Origin: Actinomadura madurae | GTDB taxonomy: Bacteria > Actinomycetota > Actinomycetes > Streptosporangiales > Streptosporangiaceae | Direction of reading: 5' to 3' | Length of the DNA: 64,000 bases | Assembly: GCF_900115095.1 (NCBI RefSeq) | Contig: NZ_FOVH01000001.1 | Coordinates: 1,020,000 to 1,083,999, forward strand | Shown: positions 33,531 to 41,422 of the stretch, one piece after another | Layout: each line of letters starts with the position of its first letter | Position numbering within the stretch: position 1 is the stretch's first letter | The notes under the pieces: generated by a model | Told to the model about the DNA's origin: nothing | Databases searched by the model: none | The model's input: the letters and a program-made list of their open reading frames with translations, nothing else | Program-made: the position numbers and the translations under genes

Positions 33531-33664
33531 CCGCGATGACCGGCCGTGGTGTGGCGCTGCGGGACTCCAAGGATGTGGACGGGCCGATGCTCTCCATCGC
33601 GCCGTCCGCGTGGGCTTCACTCCTCGCGGACGTTAAGGCCGGTGTGTTCGACTCGGAGTCCTGA
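33377..33664 (+). CDS. Second DUF397 protein, tandem copy with repeated N-terminal motif
   Basis: The protein (up to 95 residues from GTG 33377) holds CVEVAVLWRKSSHSGGEGQ, CVEAAALWHKSSRSGGGGS and then the standard GVALRDSKDVDGPMLSIAPSAWASLLADVKAG. The first part is a degenerate repeat unit that reads through the gap after the previous stop, so GTG 33413 (starting VLWRKSS) is an equally good start. It arose by tandem duplication of the preceding gene. Its last 32 bases overlap the convergent VanZ-like gene. Confidence 0.78.
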   Translation: MAARVRECVEVAVLWRKSSHSGGEGQECVEAAALWHKSSRSGGGGSECVEVAAMTGRGVALRDSKDVDGPMLSIAPSAWASLLADVKAGVFDSES

Positions 33665-34259
33665 CGACGGCGTTGTCCGAGGGGCCTTCGTGTGGCTCCG
33701 GGGTCGGTGGGAGTCGGTCTGATGACGCGTTGGCCGTGGTGCGCCACCAGTGGCGTGACGCCAGTGCGGTCAGACCGGCGCCCGCGGCGTTGAGCAGGAT
33801 GTCGTCCACCGAGGACACCCGGTCCAGTTGCAGGATGTACTGCGCGGTCTCGACCAGGGCGGAGCCGCATGCCCCGAGCAGCAGGATCCGTGGCACCGAC
33901 GCCAGTGCCGGGAAGCGCAGCGGGACGAAGAACCCCAGTGCCGCGAACACCAGCAGGTTGCCGATGACCTGGGTCGTCGACATCGTGAACAGGTCGTGGA
34001 ACGGCAGCAGGCTCACCCGGCCGGGGACGTCGCCCGCCCGGCCTCCCGGCAACATGATCATCCACACCCACGGCAGCGTCCCGTAGACGATGCCGATATC
34101 GGCCAGCGACGTTTTCCACGCCCGCGCCCGCGGGCCGGTGGTGCTCCGGCGGTGTGCCAGGACCCACACCGCCAGCGCGGCCAACGGCAGTGCTGCCACG
34201 GTGATGAGCACCACGCCGGTGATCGTGCCGATTAAGCCGTGTAAGTCCCTGATGATCAC
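33633..34259 (-). CDS. VanZ-like family membrane protein
   Basis: The 208-residue protein has five hydrophobic segments and VanZ features: YGTLPWVWMIMLPGG, SLLPFHDLF, QVIGNLLVFAALGFFVPLRFP and VETAQYILQLDRVSSVDDILLNAAGAGLT. VanZ-like proteins occur in envelope or glycopeptide-tolerance contexts; activity is unknown. The C-terminal ~40 residues are polar and reach into the DUF397 gene. The start is GTG 34259. Confidence 0.85.
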   Translation of the reverse strand: MIIRDLHGLIGTITGVVLITVAALPLAALAVWVLAHRRSTTGPRARAWKTSLADIGIVYGTLPWVWMIMLPGGRAGDVPGRVSLLPFHDLFTMSTTQVIGNLLVFAALGFFVPLRFPALASVPRILLLGACGSALVETAQYILQLDRVSSVDDILLNAAGAGLTALASRHWWRTTANASSDRLPPTPEPHEGPSDNAVVRTPSRTHRP

Positions 34260-34365
34260 GCTGCCTCCGCTTTCCTCCGACCGTGAGATCCACCCGCGGC
34301 CCTACGATCTCTTCGATGTCCGGACGGACGCGACGGTTGCCTGAAGGGGTCAACCTTCACCCTCG

Positions 34366-35616
34366 TCAGCTCTGGCCGGTGATGGCCCGCAGCTCCTGCT
34401 GGGTGATCTCCTGGATCGGCACGTCGTCGTAGTTGCTGAGGACGACGCCGACCCAGCCGCTGTCCGGGTAGACGTTCCAGTTGGCGGTGCTGCCGCCGGT
34501 GCCGCCGCCGCGCCCGAACAGCCACTGCCCGGCGATGATCTTGATCGGCCCCGTGTACCCCGTGAACGACGGTCGGGGGAGTGGGGTGCCGTTCCCGGCC
34601 GCCGCCCGGGGGAACTTGGCACCGGTCAGCAGGTCGGCGTAGGGCTTGTCCAGCACGGTGCCGTCATAGAGCGCCTGCACGAACCGGACGAGGTCCGGCG
34701 CGGTGGCGAAGCCGTCGTCCGTGGCATAGCCGATGAAGGCGCGGCCGGGGTTCTTGCCTTGGATGGCCGGGTGGATGCTGCCCTTGTCCAGGTTGCGGAC
34801 GGCGTCCACCCGGCTGCCGTCGGCCTGCCGCATGTACGAGTGTGCGATGTGCTCGTCCGTGAGCCACTGCGGCCTGGTGTAGAACGCCGAGCCGGTCATG
34901 CCGCAGCGCCTGAAGACGTGCTCGTGCACATAATCCCAGTACGTGGTGCCGGTCACCGCCTCCACGATCTGCGCGGCGATGGAGAGCCCGGCGCCGGCGC
35001 CGTTGGTGTGGGCCTGGTTGTCCGTGCCGGGAGGGGCCGCCAGCTCCGCCTGCCGTGTCCACTGCCGGTTGAACTCGTGCACTTCCTCCTTGCTGTGGAA
35101 GACGCGTTGCAGGTCCAGCTCCGGGGCGTTGAGACCGGAGGTCGTGGTGAGCAGATGGTGGAGGGTCACCTGCTCGGCGATGTCCCTGGCGAAGCCCGTC
35201 AGGTGGGCGCCGACCGTGTCCGCCAGGCCGACCTTGCCTTGCTGCGCCAATTGCAGGACGGCCACCGAGAGGAACGGCTGGATCCCCGAGGAGAGGTTGA
35301 CCGCGACGCCCTCGTGGTTGCGGATCCCCTTCTCCTTGTCGGCCATGCCGTAGCTGCGGGACAGCACCGTCCGGCCCTTGTGCGACAGCATCACCACGCC
35401 GGAGAACCGGTCCTCGGCGGCCAGCCGCGCCACGTACCGGTCGTAGGCCCCGCCGGGCCGGGTGTCCGGCGGGATGTCGCCGCCGGTCGGGGCGGGGTCG
35501 GCGTGGCCGGGCCGGGCGGCACCCAGCGACGCGCCGGCCGCCACCGCGCCGGCGGCCGCCAGCCCGCCCCACCCGAGCAGCCGCCGCCGGTCGACAACAC
35601 GCGAATCGGGGCTCAT
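34366..35616 (-). CDS. Secreted serine hydrolase (beta-lactamase/EstB family) lacking the SxxK lysine
   Basis: The 416-residue protein has a twin-arginine signal peptide (DRRRLLGWGGLAAAG) and mature sequence from about residue 40. The beta-lactamase-class-C fold is clear: DRFSGVVMLSHKG, VAVLQLAQQGKVGLADTV, HHLLTTTSGL, HTNGAGAGLSIAAQIVEAVTG (YxN-like) and FGRGGGTGGSTA. The catalytic SxxK position reads SGIQ, so the general-base Lys is Gln, and the Tyr of YxN is His. It may be a binding protein or use another base. ATG 35616 follows GAGAGG; ATG 35628 is possible. Confidence 0.85.
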   Translation of the reverse strand: MSPDSRVVDRRRLLGWGGLAAAGAVAAGASLGAARPGHADPAPTGGDIPPDTRPGGAYDRYVARLAAEDRFSGVVMLSHKGRTVLSRSYGMADKEKGIRNHEGVAVNLSSGIQPFLSVAVLQLAQQGKVGLADTVGAHLTGFARDIAEQVTLHHLLTTTSGLNAPELDLQRVFHSKEEVHEFNRQWTRQAELAAPPGTDNQAHTNGAGAGLSIAAQIVEAVTGTTYWDYVHEHVFRRCGMTGSAFYTRPQWLTDEHIAHSYMRQADGSRVDAVRNLDKGSIHPAIQGKNPGRAFIGYATDDGFATAPDLVRFVQALYDGTVLDKPYADLLTGAKFPRAAAGNGTPLPRPSFTGYTGPIKIIAGQWLFGRGGGTGGSTANWNVYPDSGWVGVVLSNYDDVPIQEITQQELRAITGQS

Positions 35617-35829
35617 GATCACACCCATCCTCTCGATCGACGAAAGTGATGGGCCGCGATACGCACAGCTCCCAGAACCGAAGAAACCGGCGCAAGGTGG
35701 CCCATCCGGACTCACCTTCCGCCGCGATTTCTATCCGGTGGACGGTCACAGCACGGAGCCAGGACCTGTGACCCGCCTGTGACCGGGGCGCGGTCGGCGG
35801 CACGATCTGCGCAGTGCCGGAGCGTGGCG

Positions 35830-36162
35830 CTACTTCTCGGGCAGCGTCGCGGCGTAGGCGAGGCCTCGTTCCACCCAGGTGGTGAGGGCCGATGGAGTGG
35901 CGCAGGCGTCCGGGGCCACCGTGATCCAGCCGCGGAGCGGGCGGCCGCGCATGACCATGGTGGCGGTGCCGGGTTCGGCGAGCATCGTGTCATGGTCGTC
36001 GGGAGCGACCCGCACCATCAGGTCGCCCTCGCTTCGGACGACGACGGACATGTTGCCGTCCACCAGCCACGCGATCCCGCCGAACATTCGCTTCTGCGTC
36101 ATGCCAGGGCGGCCTTGGAGCATGTCCCGGACGCGCTCGGCCAGCTTCTCGTCGTAGCTCAC
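35830..36162 (-). CDS. TfoX N-terminal domain protein
   Basis: The 110-residue protein matches the TfoX/Sxy N-terminal domain alone: LAERVRDMLQG, QKRMFGGIAWLVDGNMSVVV, LMVRVAPDDHD and a final RGWITVAPDAC. In actinomycetes such single-domain proteins are common and their role is unknown; competence regulation is not implied. The GTG at 36162 follows GGGAGGA. It starts 17 bases after the DUF4260 gene and is likely cotranscribed with it. Confidence 0.85.
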   Translation of the reverse strand: MSYDEKLAERVRDMLQGRPGMTQKRMFGGIAWLVDGNMSVVVRSEGDLMVRVAPDDHDTMLAEPGTATMVMRGRPLRGWITVAPDACATPSALTTWVERGLAYAATLPEK

Positions 36163-36179
36163 GGACCGATCCTCCCAGG

Positions 36180-36593
36180 TCAGGACTTCTGGAAGCCATC
36201 CTTGCCGCGGAGGCCGTAGCCGAGGGCCCGGTCGAGCGCGATGTGGGCCATCCAGCCGCACAGGCCCGCGAAGATCGGCGGCCAGAAGACGGGCCCGACG
36301 GCGTAGGCGATCATCAGGGCGAACGGGACCAGCACGCGGTGGGCGGCGTTGTAGTACGGCACCGCGCGGGCCGGAAGCTGGCCGCGCTCGGTGGTGTGAG
36401 CGTCCCGCAGGCCCGCGAGGAAGGTCAGGTCCGGGGCGATGAAGAAGGCGAGGGCGAAGGCCGCGGCGAGCCAGCCGTGGTTGACGCCTTCGAGGACGGC
36501 GAAGGCCGTCCAGAAGAGGGCGCCGGCGGACCACGCGACGCGGCGCGCGGTGCGGACGGCGGTGGACCTGGTGGGAGCGGTAACGGCGCTCAT
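36180..36593 (-). CDS. DUF4260 family membrane protein
   Basis: The 137-residue protein has four hydrophobic segments and DUF4260 motifs: FFIAPDLTFLAG, YYNAAHRVLVPFALM and WMAHIALDRALGYGLRGKDGF. The function is unknown. Its upstream region contains two identical-type palindromes (36612-36652), so it is under tight repression, probably together with the TfoX gene behind it. Confidence 0.88.
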   Translation of the reverse strand: MSAVTAPTRSTAVRTARRVAWSAGALFWTAFAVLEGVNHGWLAAAFALAFFIAPDLTFLAGLRDAHTTERGQLPARAVPYYNAAHRVLVPFALMIAYAVGPVFWPPIFAGLCGWMAHIALDRALGYGLRGKDGFQKS

Positions 36594-36611
36594 GGGCCCT
36601 CCCGGGCGTTG

Positions 36612-36652
36612 GCTAATGTCGTTAGCTTCAAGCTAAAGCTAATCTAGTTAGC
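36612..36652. promoter_or_regulatory. Twin GCTAA-N5-TTAGC operators before DUF4260
   Basis: Two 15-base palindromes, at 36612-36626 and 36638-36652, share GCTAA-N5-TTAGC and are 26 bases apart. Extra GCTA half-sites lie between and after them. The block starts ~19 bases upstream of the DUF4260 start codon. The cognate regulator (TetR- or MarR-type by site shape) is not obvious; the MarR gene at 36802 has different sites at 37307. Confidence 0.75.
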
Positions 36653-36801
36653 TGTCAAGCTATCGGTAGGTTCTGGGGTGTTGCGGTTTCGCGCGTCCAT
36701 GCACACGGCGTGCCGCCGGAGCGTCGCCCGAGCCGGGCGAGAGGGGTCGGCAGGTAGTTCGTTGCACGAATTTTCGAAGGTCGCGGGGGTATGCTGGTCG
36801 C

Positions 36802-37278
36802 GTGGGCAAGCAGGATGATGAGCAGATCGGAGTCGTCTCCGCGCTGGTGCGGGGCGCCTTCCTGGTGAACGCCGTCTATGCCGAGTCGGCGCGGGAGTAC
36901 GGCATCACCGCGCAGCAGGGGCAGCTGATGTGCGTGCTGATGGCGCGGCCGCGCGGGATGAGCGAGCTGGGGGCGATGCTCGGGCTGGCCAAGTCGAGCC
37001 TCACCGGCCTGGTGGACCGCACCGAGCGCAACGGCCTGGTCCGGCGGGAGGCGGACCCCGAGGACATGCGCGCCGTCCGGGTCGCGCTGACCGCGCAGGG
37101 CGCCAAGCTCGTGGACGCGTTCTACGACGAGACCTGCCGGCGGATCGACAAGCTCCCGGTGGGGTTCAGTGACGCCGAGCGTGACGCGCTCGCCGGTCTG
37201 CTCGGCCGCGTCGTGACGGACAACGAGGTCCCGGTGGTGTTCGCGGAGCCCGACGAAGGAGCCGCCCGCACGCGGTGA
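36802..37278 (+). CDS. MarR family transcriptional regulator
   Basis: The 158-residue protein has the MarR winged helix: GITAQQGQLMCVLMARPRG, MSELGAMLGLAKSSLTGLVDRTERNGLVRRE and the wing DPEDMRAVRVALTAQG. It is followed on the same strand by a flavoprotein gene whose promoter carries a strong nested palindrome, the probable target. The start is GTG 36802. Confidence 0.9.
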   Translation: MGKQDDEQIGVVSALVRGAFLVNAVYAESAREYGITAQQGQLMCVLMARPRGMSELGAMLGLAKSSLTGLVDRTERNGLVRREADPEDMRAVRVALTAQGAKLVDAFYDETCRRIDKLPVGFSDAERDALAGLLGRVVTDNEVPVVFAEPDEGAARTR

Positions 37279-37306
37279 GACCGCATTCCCGGAGACCGAA
37301 GGTTGC

Positions 37307-37345
37307 AGTTCGTAGTACGAACTAATATGGTTCGTACTACGAACT
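37307..37345. promoter_or_regulatory. Nested palindromic operator between marR and flavoprotein gene
   Basis: A perfect 16-base inverted repeat, AGTTCGTAGTACGAAC (37307-37322) and its complement (37330-37345), flanks TAATATG. Each arm is itself nearly palindromic (GTTCGTA/TACGAAC), so two regulator dimers could bind side by side. It ends 26 bases before the flavoprotein start. Confidence 0.85.
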
Positions 37346-37371
37346 CAACCTTGCCTTTCGGAGTGTGCACC

Positions 37372-38472
37372 ATGAGCCGTACGGTTGCGGTCATCGGCGG
37401 TGGCTACGGGGGAGCGGCGGTCGCCAAGGCGCTGGACGCCGAGGCCGACGTCATCCTCATCGATCCACGGGACGCGTTCGCCAACGCGTCCGGAGCGCTG
37501 CGGGCGCTCACCCGGCCCGACTGGGCGGGGAACATGTTCTTTCCCTATGACCGGCTGCTCGCCAGGGGGACGGTGATCCGGGACCGCGCGGTCTCCGCCG
37601 ACCCCGGAGGCGTCACGCTGGCCTCCGGGCGGCGGGTCGACGCTGACTACCTGGTCCTGGCGACCGGCTCCAGCTACGCCTACCCGGCCAAGCCCGCCGC
37701 CCATTCGACCGGCGAGGCTCTGGACGACCTGCGCCGCACGCACAAGGAGCTGGCCGGCGCCGACCGGGTGCTGATCGCCGGTGCCGGGGCGGTCGGGCTG
37801 GAGCTGGCGGGGGAGATCAAGGAGGTGTGGCCGGGCAAGCAGGTGACGATCATCGACCCGGCCGGGGAGGTGCTCCCCGGCTTCGAGGACGCGATGCGCG
37901 AGGACCTGCACCGCCAGCTCGGTGAACTCGGCGTCCGGCTGCGGCTGGGCACGGCCCTGACGGCGCCGCCGGCGGTCGAGAGCGGCCGGGCCGAGACCTT
38001 CACCGTGACCACCGCCGGCGGCGAGGAGATCACCGCCGACATCTGGTTCCGCGCCCACGGCGTGGACGTCAACAGCGGCTACCTCGCCGACGGCCGGCTC
38101 ACGGCCCGGACGGCGCGGGGCCACGTCCCCGTCACCGAGAACCTGAACGTCAGCGGGCACGACCACGTCTACGCGGTCGGCGACATCACCGACCTGGCCG
38201 AGACCAAGCGGGCCGGGTACGCGATGCAGCACGCCGAGGTCGTGGCGCGGAACATCACGGCGCAGCTGCGCGGCGAGCGGCCGGCGGCGGTCCACCGGGC
38301 GGCGGCCGACCCCATGATCCTGCTCCCGCTCGGCCCGCGCGGAGGCGTCGGCCAGCTGCCCACGCCCGACGGCCCGTCGGTCGTCCCGACCGCGACGGTG
38401 GTCGAGTACAAGGGCGCCGACCTGTTCACCGGCCGCTTCGCCGAGCTGTTCGGCACGGCCGGCTCCGAATGA
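37372..38472 (+). CDS. FAD-dependent NAD(P)H oxidoreductase (NDH-2/AIF-like)
   Basis: The 366-residue pyridine-nucleotide-disulfide-type flavoprotein has an N-terminal VIGGGYGGAAVAKAL (FAD motif), DYLVLATGSSYAYP, a second nucleotide motif VLIAGAGAVGLELAGEI (~145) and VYAVGDITDLAETK. It lacks redox-active CxxxxC. Relatives oxidise NADH to quinone or act as apoptosis-inducing-factor-like reductases. ATG 37372 is just after the nested operator. It overlaps nothing and is followed 11 bases later by an LLM enzyme, so MarR likely controls both. Confidence 0.88.
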   Translation: MSRTVAVIGGGYGGAAVAKALDAEADVILIDPRDAFANASGALRALTRPDWAGNMFFPYDRLLARGTVIRDRAVSADPGGVTLASGRRVDADYLVLATGSSYAYPAKPAAHSTGEALDDLRRTHKELAGADRVLIAGAGAVGLELAGEIKEVWPGKQVTIIDPAGEVLPGFEDAMREDLHRQLGELGVRLRLGTALTAPPAVESGRAETFTVTTAGGEEITADIWFRAHGVDVNSGYLADGRLTARTARGHVPVTENLNVSGHDHVYAVGDITDLAETKRAGYAMQHAEVVARNITAQLRGERPAAVHRAAADPMILLPLGPRGGVGQLPTPDGPSVVPTATVVEYKGADLFTGRFAELFGTAGSE

Positions 38473-38483
38473 GAGGAGGAGCG

Positions 38484-39401
38484 ATGCCGGTACGCGACGT
38501 CATCTTCGGCTTCGGCGCGCACAGCGGGATCGACGACGGTCCCGAGCTGCTGCGACTGGCCCGGCAGGCCGACCGGGACGGGCTCGACGTCTTCTCCCTG
38601 TCGGACCACCCCTACATCGGCACCCGCCTGGACACCTACGCCTCGCTCGGGTTCATCCTCGGGCGCACGGAGCACCTGGCGGGCTTCGCCAACGTCACCA
38701 ACCTGCCGACCCGTCCGGCCCCCATGCTCGCGCGGATGGTGACGACCCTGTCGGCGCTGTCCGGCGGGCGGGTCGTCCTCGGCATGGGCGCGGGCGGCCT
38801 GTGGGACCGGATCTCCGACATGGGAGTCCCCAAGCTCTCGCCGTCGGATGCCGTGGAGGCCTTCGAGGAGGCGATCGTCCTGGTCAGGAAGCTGTCGGGC
38901 GGCGGACCGCCGGTGACCTTCCACGGGCGCCACTACCGGGTGGACGAGATCGAGCCCGCCCCGGTCCCCGCACCCCCGGTGTGGACGGGGTCGGTCGGCG
39001 CGAAGTCCCTGGCCGCGACCGGGCGGGTGGCCGACGGCTGGCTCCCCGGCCACGCGGCGGACTGGCTCAGCGAGCGCTACCGGACGTCCCGGCCGATCAT
39101 CGACGAGGCGGCCGCCGCCGCCGGCCGCGACCCGGGCGAGGTCCGCACGGTCTTCAATCTCCCCGGACGCATCACCGACCTGCCGCGGCCCGCCACCCGG
39201 AACCGCGACGGCCGGTGGACCGGCGGGTCCGCCGACCAGTGGGTCGAGGAGCTGACCGGGGCGGTGCTGGAGCACGGCGCGTCGGGCTTCATCCTGTTCT
39301 CGCCCGGGGGCGGGACGCAGGACCCGGTGTCCCTCGCGCGCTGGGCGCAGGAGATCGTCCCGGCCGTGCGCGAGGCGGTCGCGAAGGAGAGCGGTCAGTG
39401 A
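38484..39401 (+). CDS. LLM class flavin- or F420-dependent oxidoreductase
   Basis: The 305-residue TIM-barrel enzyme of the luciferase-like monooxygenase class has FGFGAHSG near the N terminus, DVFSLSDHPYIG, ARMVTTLSALSGGRVVLGMGAGG and GSVGAKSLAATGRVADGWLPG. In actinomycetes many such enzymes use F420 rather than FMN; this cannot be settled here. ATG 38484 follows GAGAGGAGGAGC, placing the ribosome site over the previous stop. Confidence 0.88.
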   Translation: MPVRDVIFGFGAHSGIDDGPELLRLARQADRDGLDVFSLSDHPYIGTRLDTYASLGFILGRTEHLAGFANVTNLPTRPAPMLARMVTTLSALSGGRVVLGMGAGGLWDRISDMGVPKLSPSDAVEAFEEAIVLVRKLSGGGPPVTFHGRHYRVDEIEPAPVPAPPVWTGSVGAKSLAATGRVADGWLPGHAADWLSERYRTSRPIIDEAAAAAGRDPGEVRTVFNLPGRITDLPRPATRNRDGRWTGGSADQWVEELTGAVLEHGASGFILFSPGGGTQDPVSLARWAQEIVPAVREAVAKESGQ

Positions 39402-39406
39402 AGGCG

Positions 39407-40168
39407 TCAGGCTGAGGGACGGTCCCCGCCGGTCCGGAGGCGGGCGTAGACGTCGCCGGACCGGCCGCGGGGACGGATCCGTTCGAGCTGCCGCCGCAGC
39501 TCCCCCGCCTCCAGCCAGCGCGGGCTCGCGAACCGCATCGTCTCGATGGGGGAGTAGTTGTAGACGTAGTCGCCGAGCCGTTCCACCAGGCGCAGCGCCT
39601 CCATGGACGCGTCGTGCGCCGACGGGACGTACTCGAACGACAGGGCGGGCAGCGGCCGGGTGAGGCCCGCCAGCACGTCCGCCTCGAAGCCCTCGACGTC
39701 GATCTTGCAGAAGGCCGGGACGCCGTGCGCCGCGATGAGGTCGTCCAGCGTCGTCACCCCGACCTCGATCGAGCGGTCCCAGCGGACGCGGGCGAAGCTG
39801 TCGTCCCGGGTCACCGACGTGATCCAGCCGGGCGACATGGACGAGACCGTCGGCGTGGCCGTCGACATCGCGAGCTGCGCCCGCCCCGGCTTGGCCCCGA
39901 CGGCCCCCGGCACGATGGTGACCTCCTGGTCACGGCCGAAGAACAGCCGCAGGACGCGCAGGCAGTCGGGCTGCGGTTCCACCGCGATCACGCGCGCCCC
40001 CAGGCCGCGCCACACGCGCACGCGCCCGCCCACGTGCGCGCCGACGTCGAATGCGACGTCGCCGGCACCGAGAAACTCACCGTAGAGGCGCTTCGCGCGC
40101 CGGTGCTTCCCTGGAATGCCGTAGTACATGACCAGCGACCGGGCGATCCCGTACGCGCGCAGCAGCAT
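39407..40168 (-). CDS. FkbM family methyltransferase
   Basis: The 253-residue protein has VAFDVGAHVGGRVRVWRGLGA (SAM loop, ~40), VIAVEPQPDCLRVL, VGVTTLDDLIAAHGVPAFCKIDVEGFEADVLAGL and LSFEYVPS, all FkbM signatures. FkbM enzymes O-methylate sugars, polyketides or similar small molecules. No biosynthetic cluster surrounds it. It is convergent with the LLM gene (5 bases) and divergent from the next methyltransferase. Confidence 0.88.
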   Translation of the reverse strand: MLLRAYGIARSLVMYYGIPGKHRRAKRLYGEFLGAGDVAFDVGAHVGGRVRVWRGLGARVIAVEPQPDCLRVLRLFFGRDQEVTIVPGAVGAKPGRAQLAMSTATPTVSSMSPGWITSVTRDDSFARVRWDRSIEVGVTTLDDLIAAHGVPAFCKIDVEGFEADVLAGLTRPLPALSFEYVPSAHDASMEALRLVERLGDYVYNYSPIETMRFASPRWLEAGELRRQLERIRPRGRSGDVYARLRTGGDRPSA

Positions 40169-40238
40169 TCGCCGACCCTACCGCGCGCGGCCTCGTCCGG
40201 GACGGATTCCGGGCTCCACGCCGGGGAACACCCCGGGT

Positions 40239-40832
40239 GTGGAACCGAGACCGTGGACGACGGGCAAGGCCACCCGATCGCCCTTCGTCCTGCCGAGCGG
40301 GCTGCGCGGGCACCTCGCCGGACGCGTCATGTTCCGGATGAACAGGCAGGACGAGGTGGCCGCCCTGCTCGACGTCCGGCCGGGAGAGGACGTCCTGGAG
40401 GTCGGGTACGGGCCGGGAGCGTTGACGCGCCGCCTGGCTCGCACCGCCACCGGGCGGGTGTGCGGCGTGGACCCGTCCCCGCAGATGCGGAGGATGGCCC
40501 TGAAACACGCGCCGCGGGCGGACCTGCGCCTCGGCACCGCCGCCGACACCGGCTTCGGCGACGCCGAGTTCGACTGCGTCGTCTCGGTCAACAACGTCGG
40601 GATCTGGCCCTGCCTTGAGGCCGGACTGGACGAGCTCCGCCGCGTCACGCGCCCCGGAGGACGTGTCGTGATCGCCGAGCACGGCGGCAAGGGGTCGTCC
40701 AGGCTCGCCCGCCGCCTCGCCCTGCCGGACGACCAGCTCGACCGCGTCGAGCGCGAACTGCGCCGCCGCTTCGCCATCGTCACCCGCCGCGACCTCTCCG
40801 ACCTCACCACGTTCACCGCCTGCCGCACCTGA
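40239..40832 (+). CDS. Class I SAM-dependent methyltransferase
   Basis: The 197-residue protein has a Methyltransf_11 fold: AALLDVRPGEDVLEVGYGPGALTRRLA (SAM loop), VCGVDPSPQMRRMA, FDCVVSVNNVGIW and RVTRPGGRVVIAEHGG. The substrate is unknown. GTG 40239 is chosen because earlier starts would run into the divergent fkbM-like gene; the true start could be a little up- or downstream. Confidence 0.8.
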   Translation: MEPRPWTTGKATRSPFVLPSGLRGHLAGRVMFRMNRQDEVAALLDVRPGEDVLEVGYGPGALTRRLARTATGRVCGVDPSPQMRRMALKHAPRADLRLGTAADTGFGDAEFDCVVSVNNVGIWPCLEAGLDELRRVTRPGGRVVIAEHGGKGSSRLARRLALPDDQLDRVERELRRRFAIVTRRDLSDLTTFTACRT

Positions 40833-40903
40833 CCCCGATCCGCCCGGCCGTGCAACAGATCGGGAGGGCCGGGCGTCCTCGGAGTGATGGAAGGGACGGC
40901 TTC

Positions 40904-41422
40904 GTGGACGACGACGGCGTGACATACGAGGAATTCGTGGCGACCCGTGCCCAGGCCTTGCTGCGTTACGGCTATGTGCTCACCGGCAACGCCCATGACG
41001 CGGCGGACCTCTTGCAGGAAGGGCTGATCAGGTTGCGCGGCGCGTGGGGCCGGGTCGCGAACAAGAGCGACCCCGAAGGCTACGTCCGGAAGATCATGGC
41101 GCGGCAGCACATCAGCGCCTGGCGGCGGAGAAGACGCGAGCAGCTGGTCGGCCGCGTCCCCGAGCGGCGCTACGACGACCCGGGCCTGGACAGGGCCGAG
41201 CACGACCCGCGGCTATGGGAGTCGCTCACCCTCCTGCCGCCGCGGCAGCGCGCGGTGCTGGTGCTGCGCTACTACGAGGACCTGTCCGACGAGGAGATCG
41301 CCGGGACGCTCGGCATATCGCGCGGGACGGTCCGCAGCCAGGCCGCCCGTGCACTCGACAAGCTTCGCGCGGACTGGCGTCCAGCCGCCGCGCCGACGCC
41401 GGGAGGACACCATGGCCGATGA
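40904..41422 (+). CDS. SigE-family ECF RNA polymerase sigma factor
   Basis: The 172-residue ECF factor has region 2 (YEEFVATRAQALLRYGYVLTGNAHDAADLLQEGL) and region 4 (LLPPRQRAVLVLRYYEDLSDEEIAGTLGISRGTVRSQAARALDKLR), in the Streptomyces-type SigE/TIGR02983 group. The GTG at 40904 follows GGAAGGGA. It overlaps the next gene by 11 bases. That gene encodes a membrane protein which is probably its regulator. Confidence 0.93.
   Translation: MDDDGVTYEEFVATRAQALLRYGYVLTGNAHDAADLLQEGLIRLRGAWGRVANKSDPEGYVRKIMARQHISAWRRRRREQLVGRVPERRYDDPGLDRAEHDPRLWESLTLLPPRQRAVLVLRYYEDLSDEEIAGTLGISRGTVRSQAARALDKLRADWRPAAAPTPGGHHGR

Noticed and set aside
37307-40832. A biosynthetic gene cluster around the MarR, LLM and two methyltransferase genes
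   Set aside because: There is no core synthase (PKS, NRPS, terpene or RiPP precursor) nearby, and the genes are on mixed strands with separate promoters.
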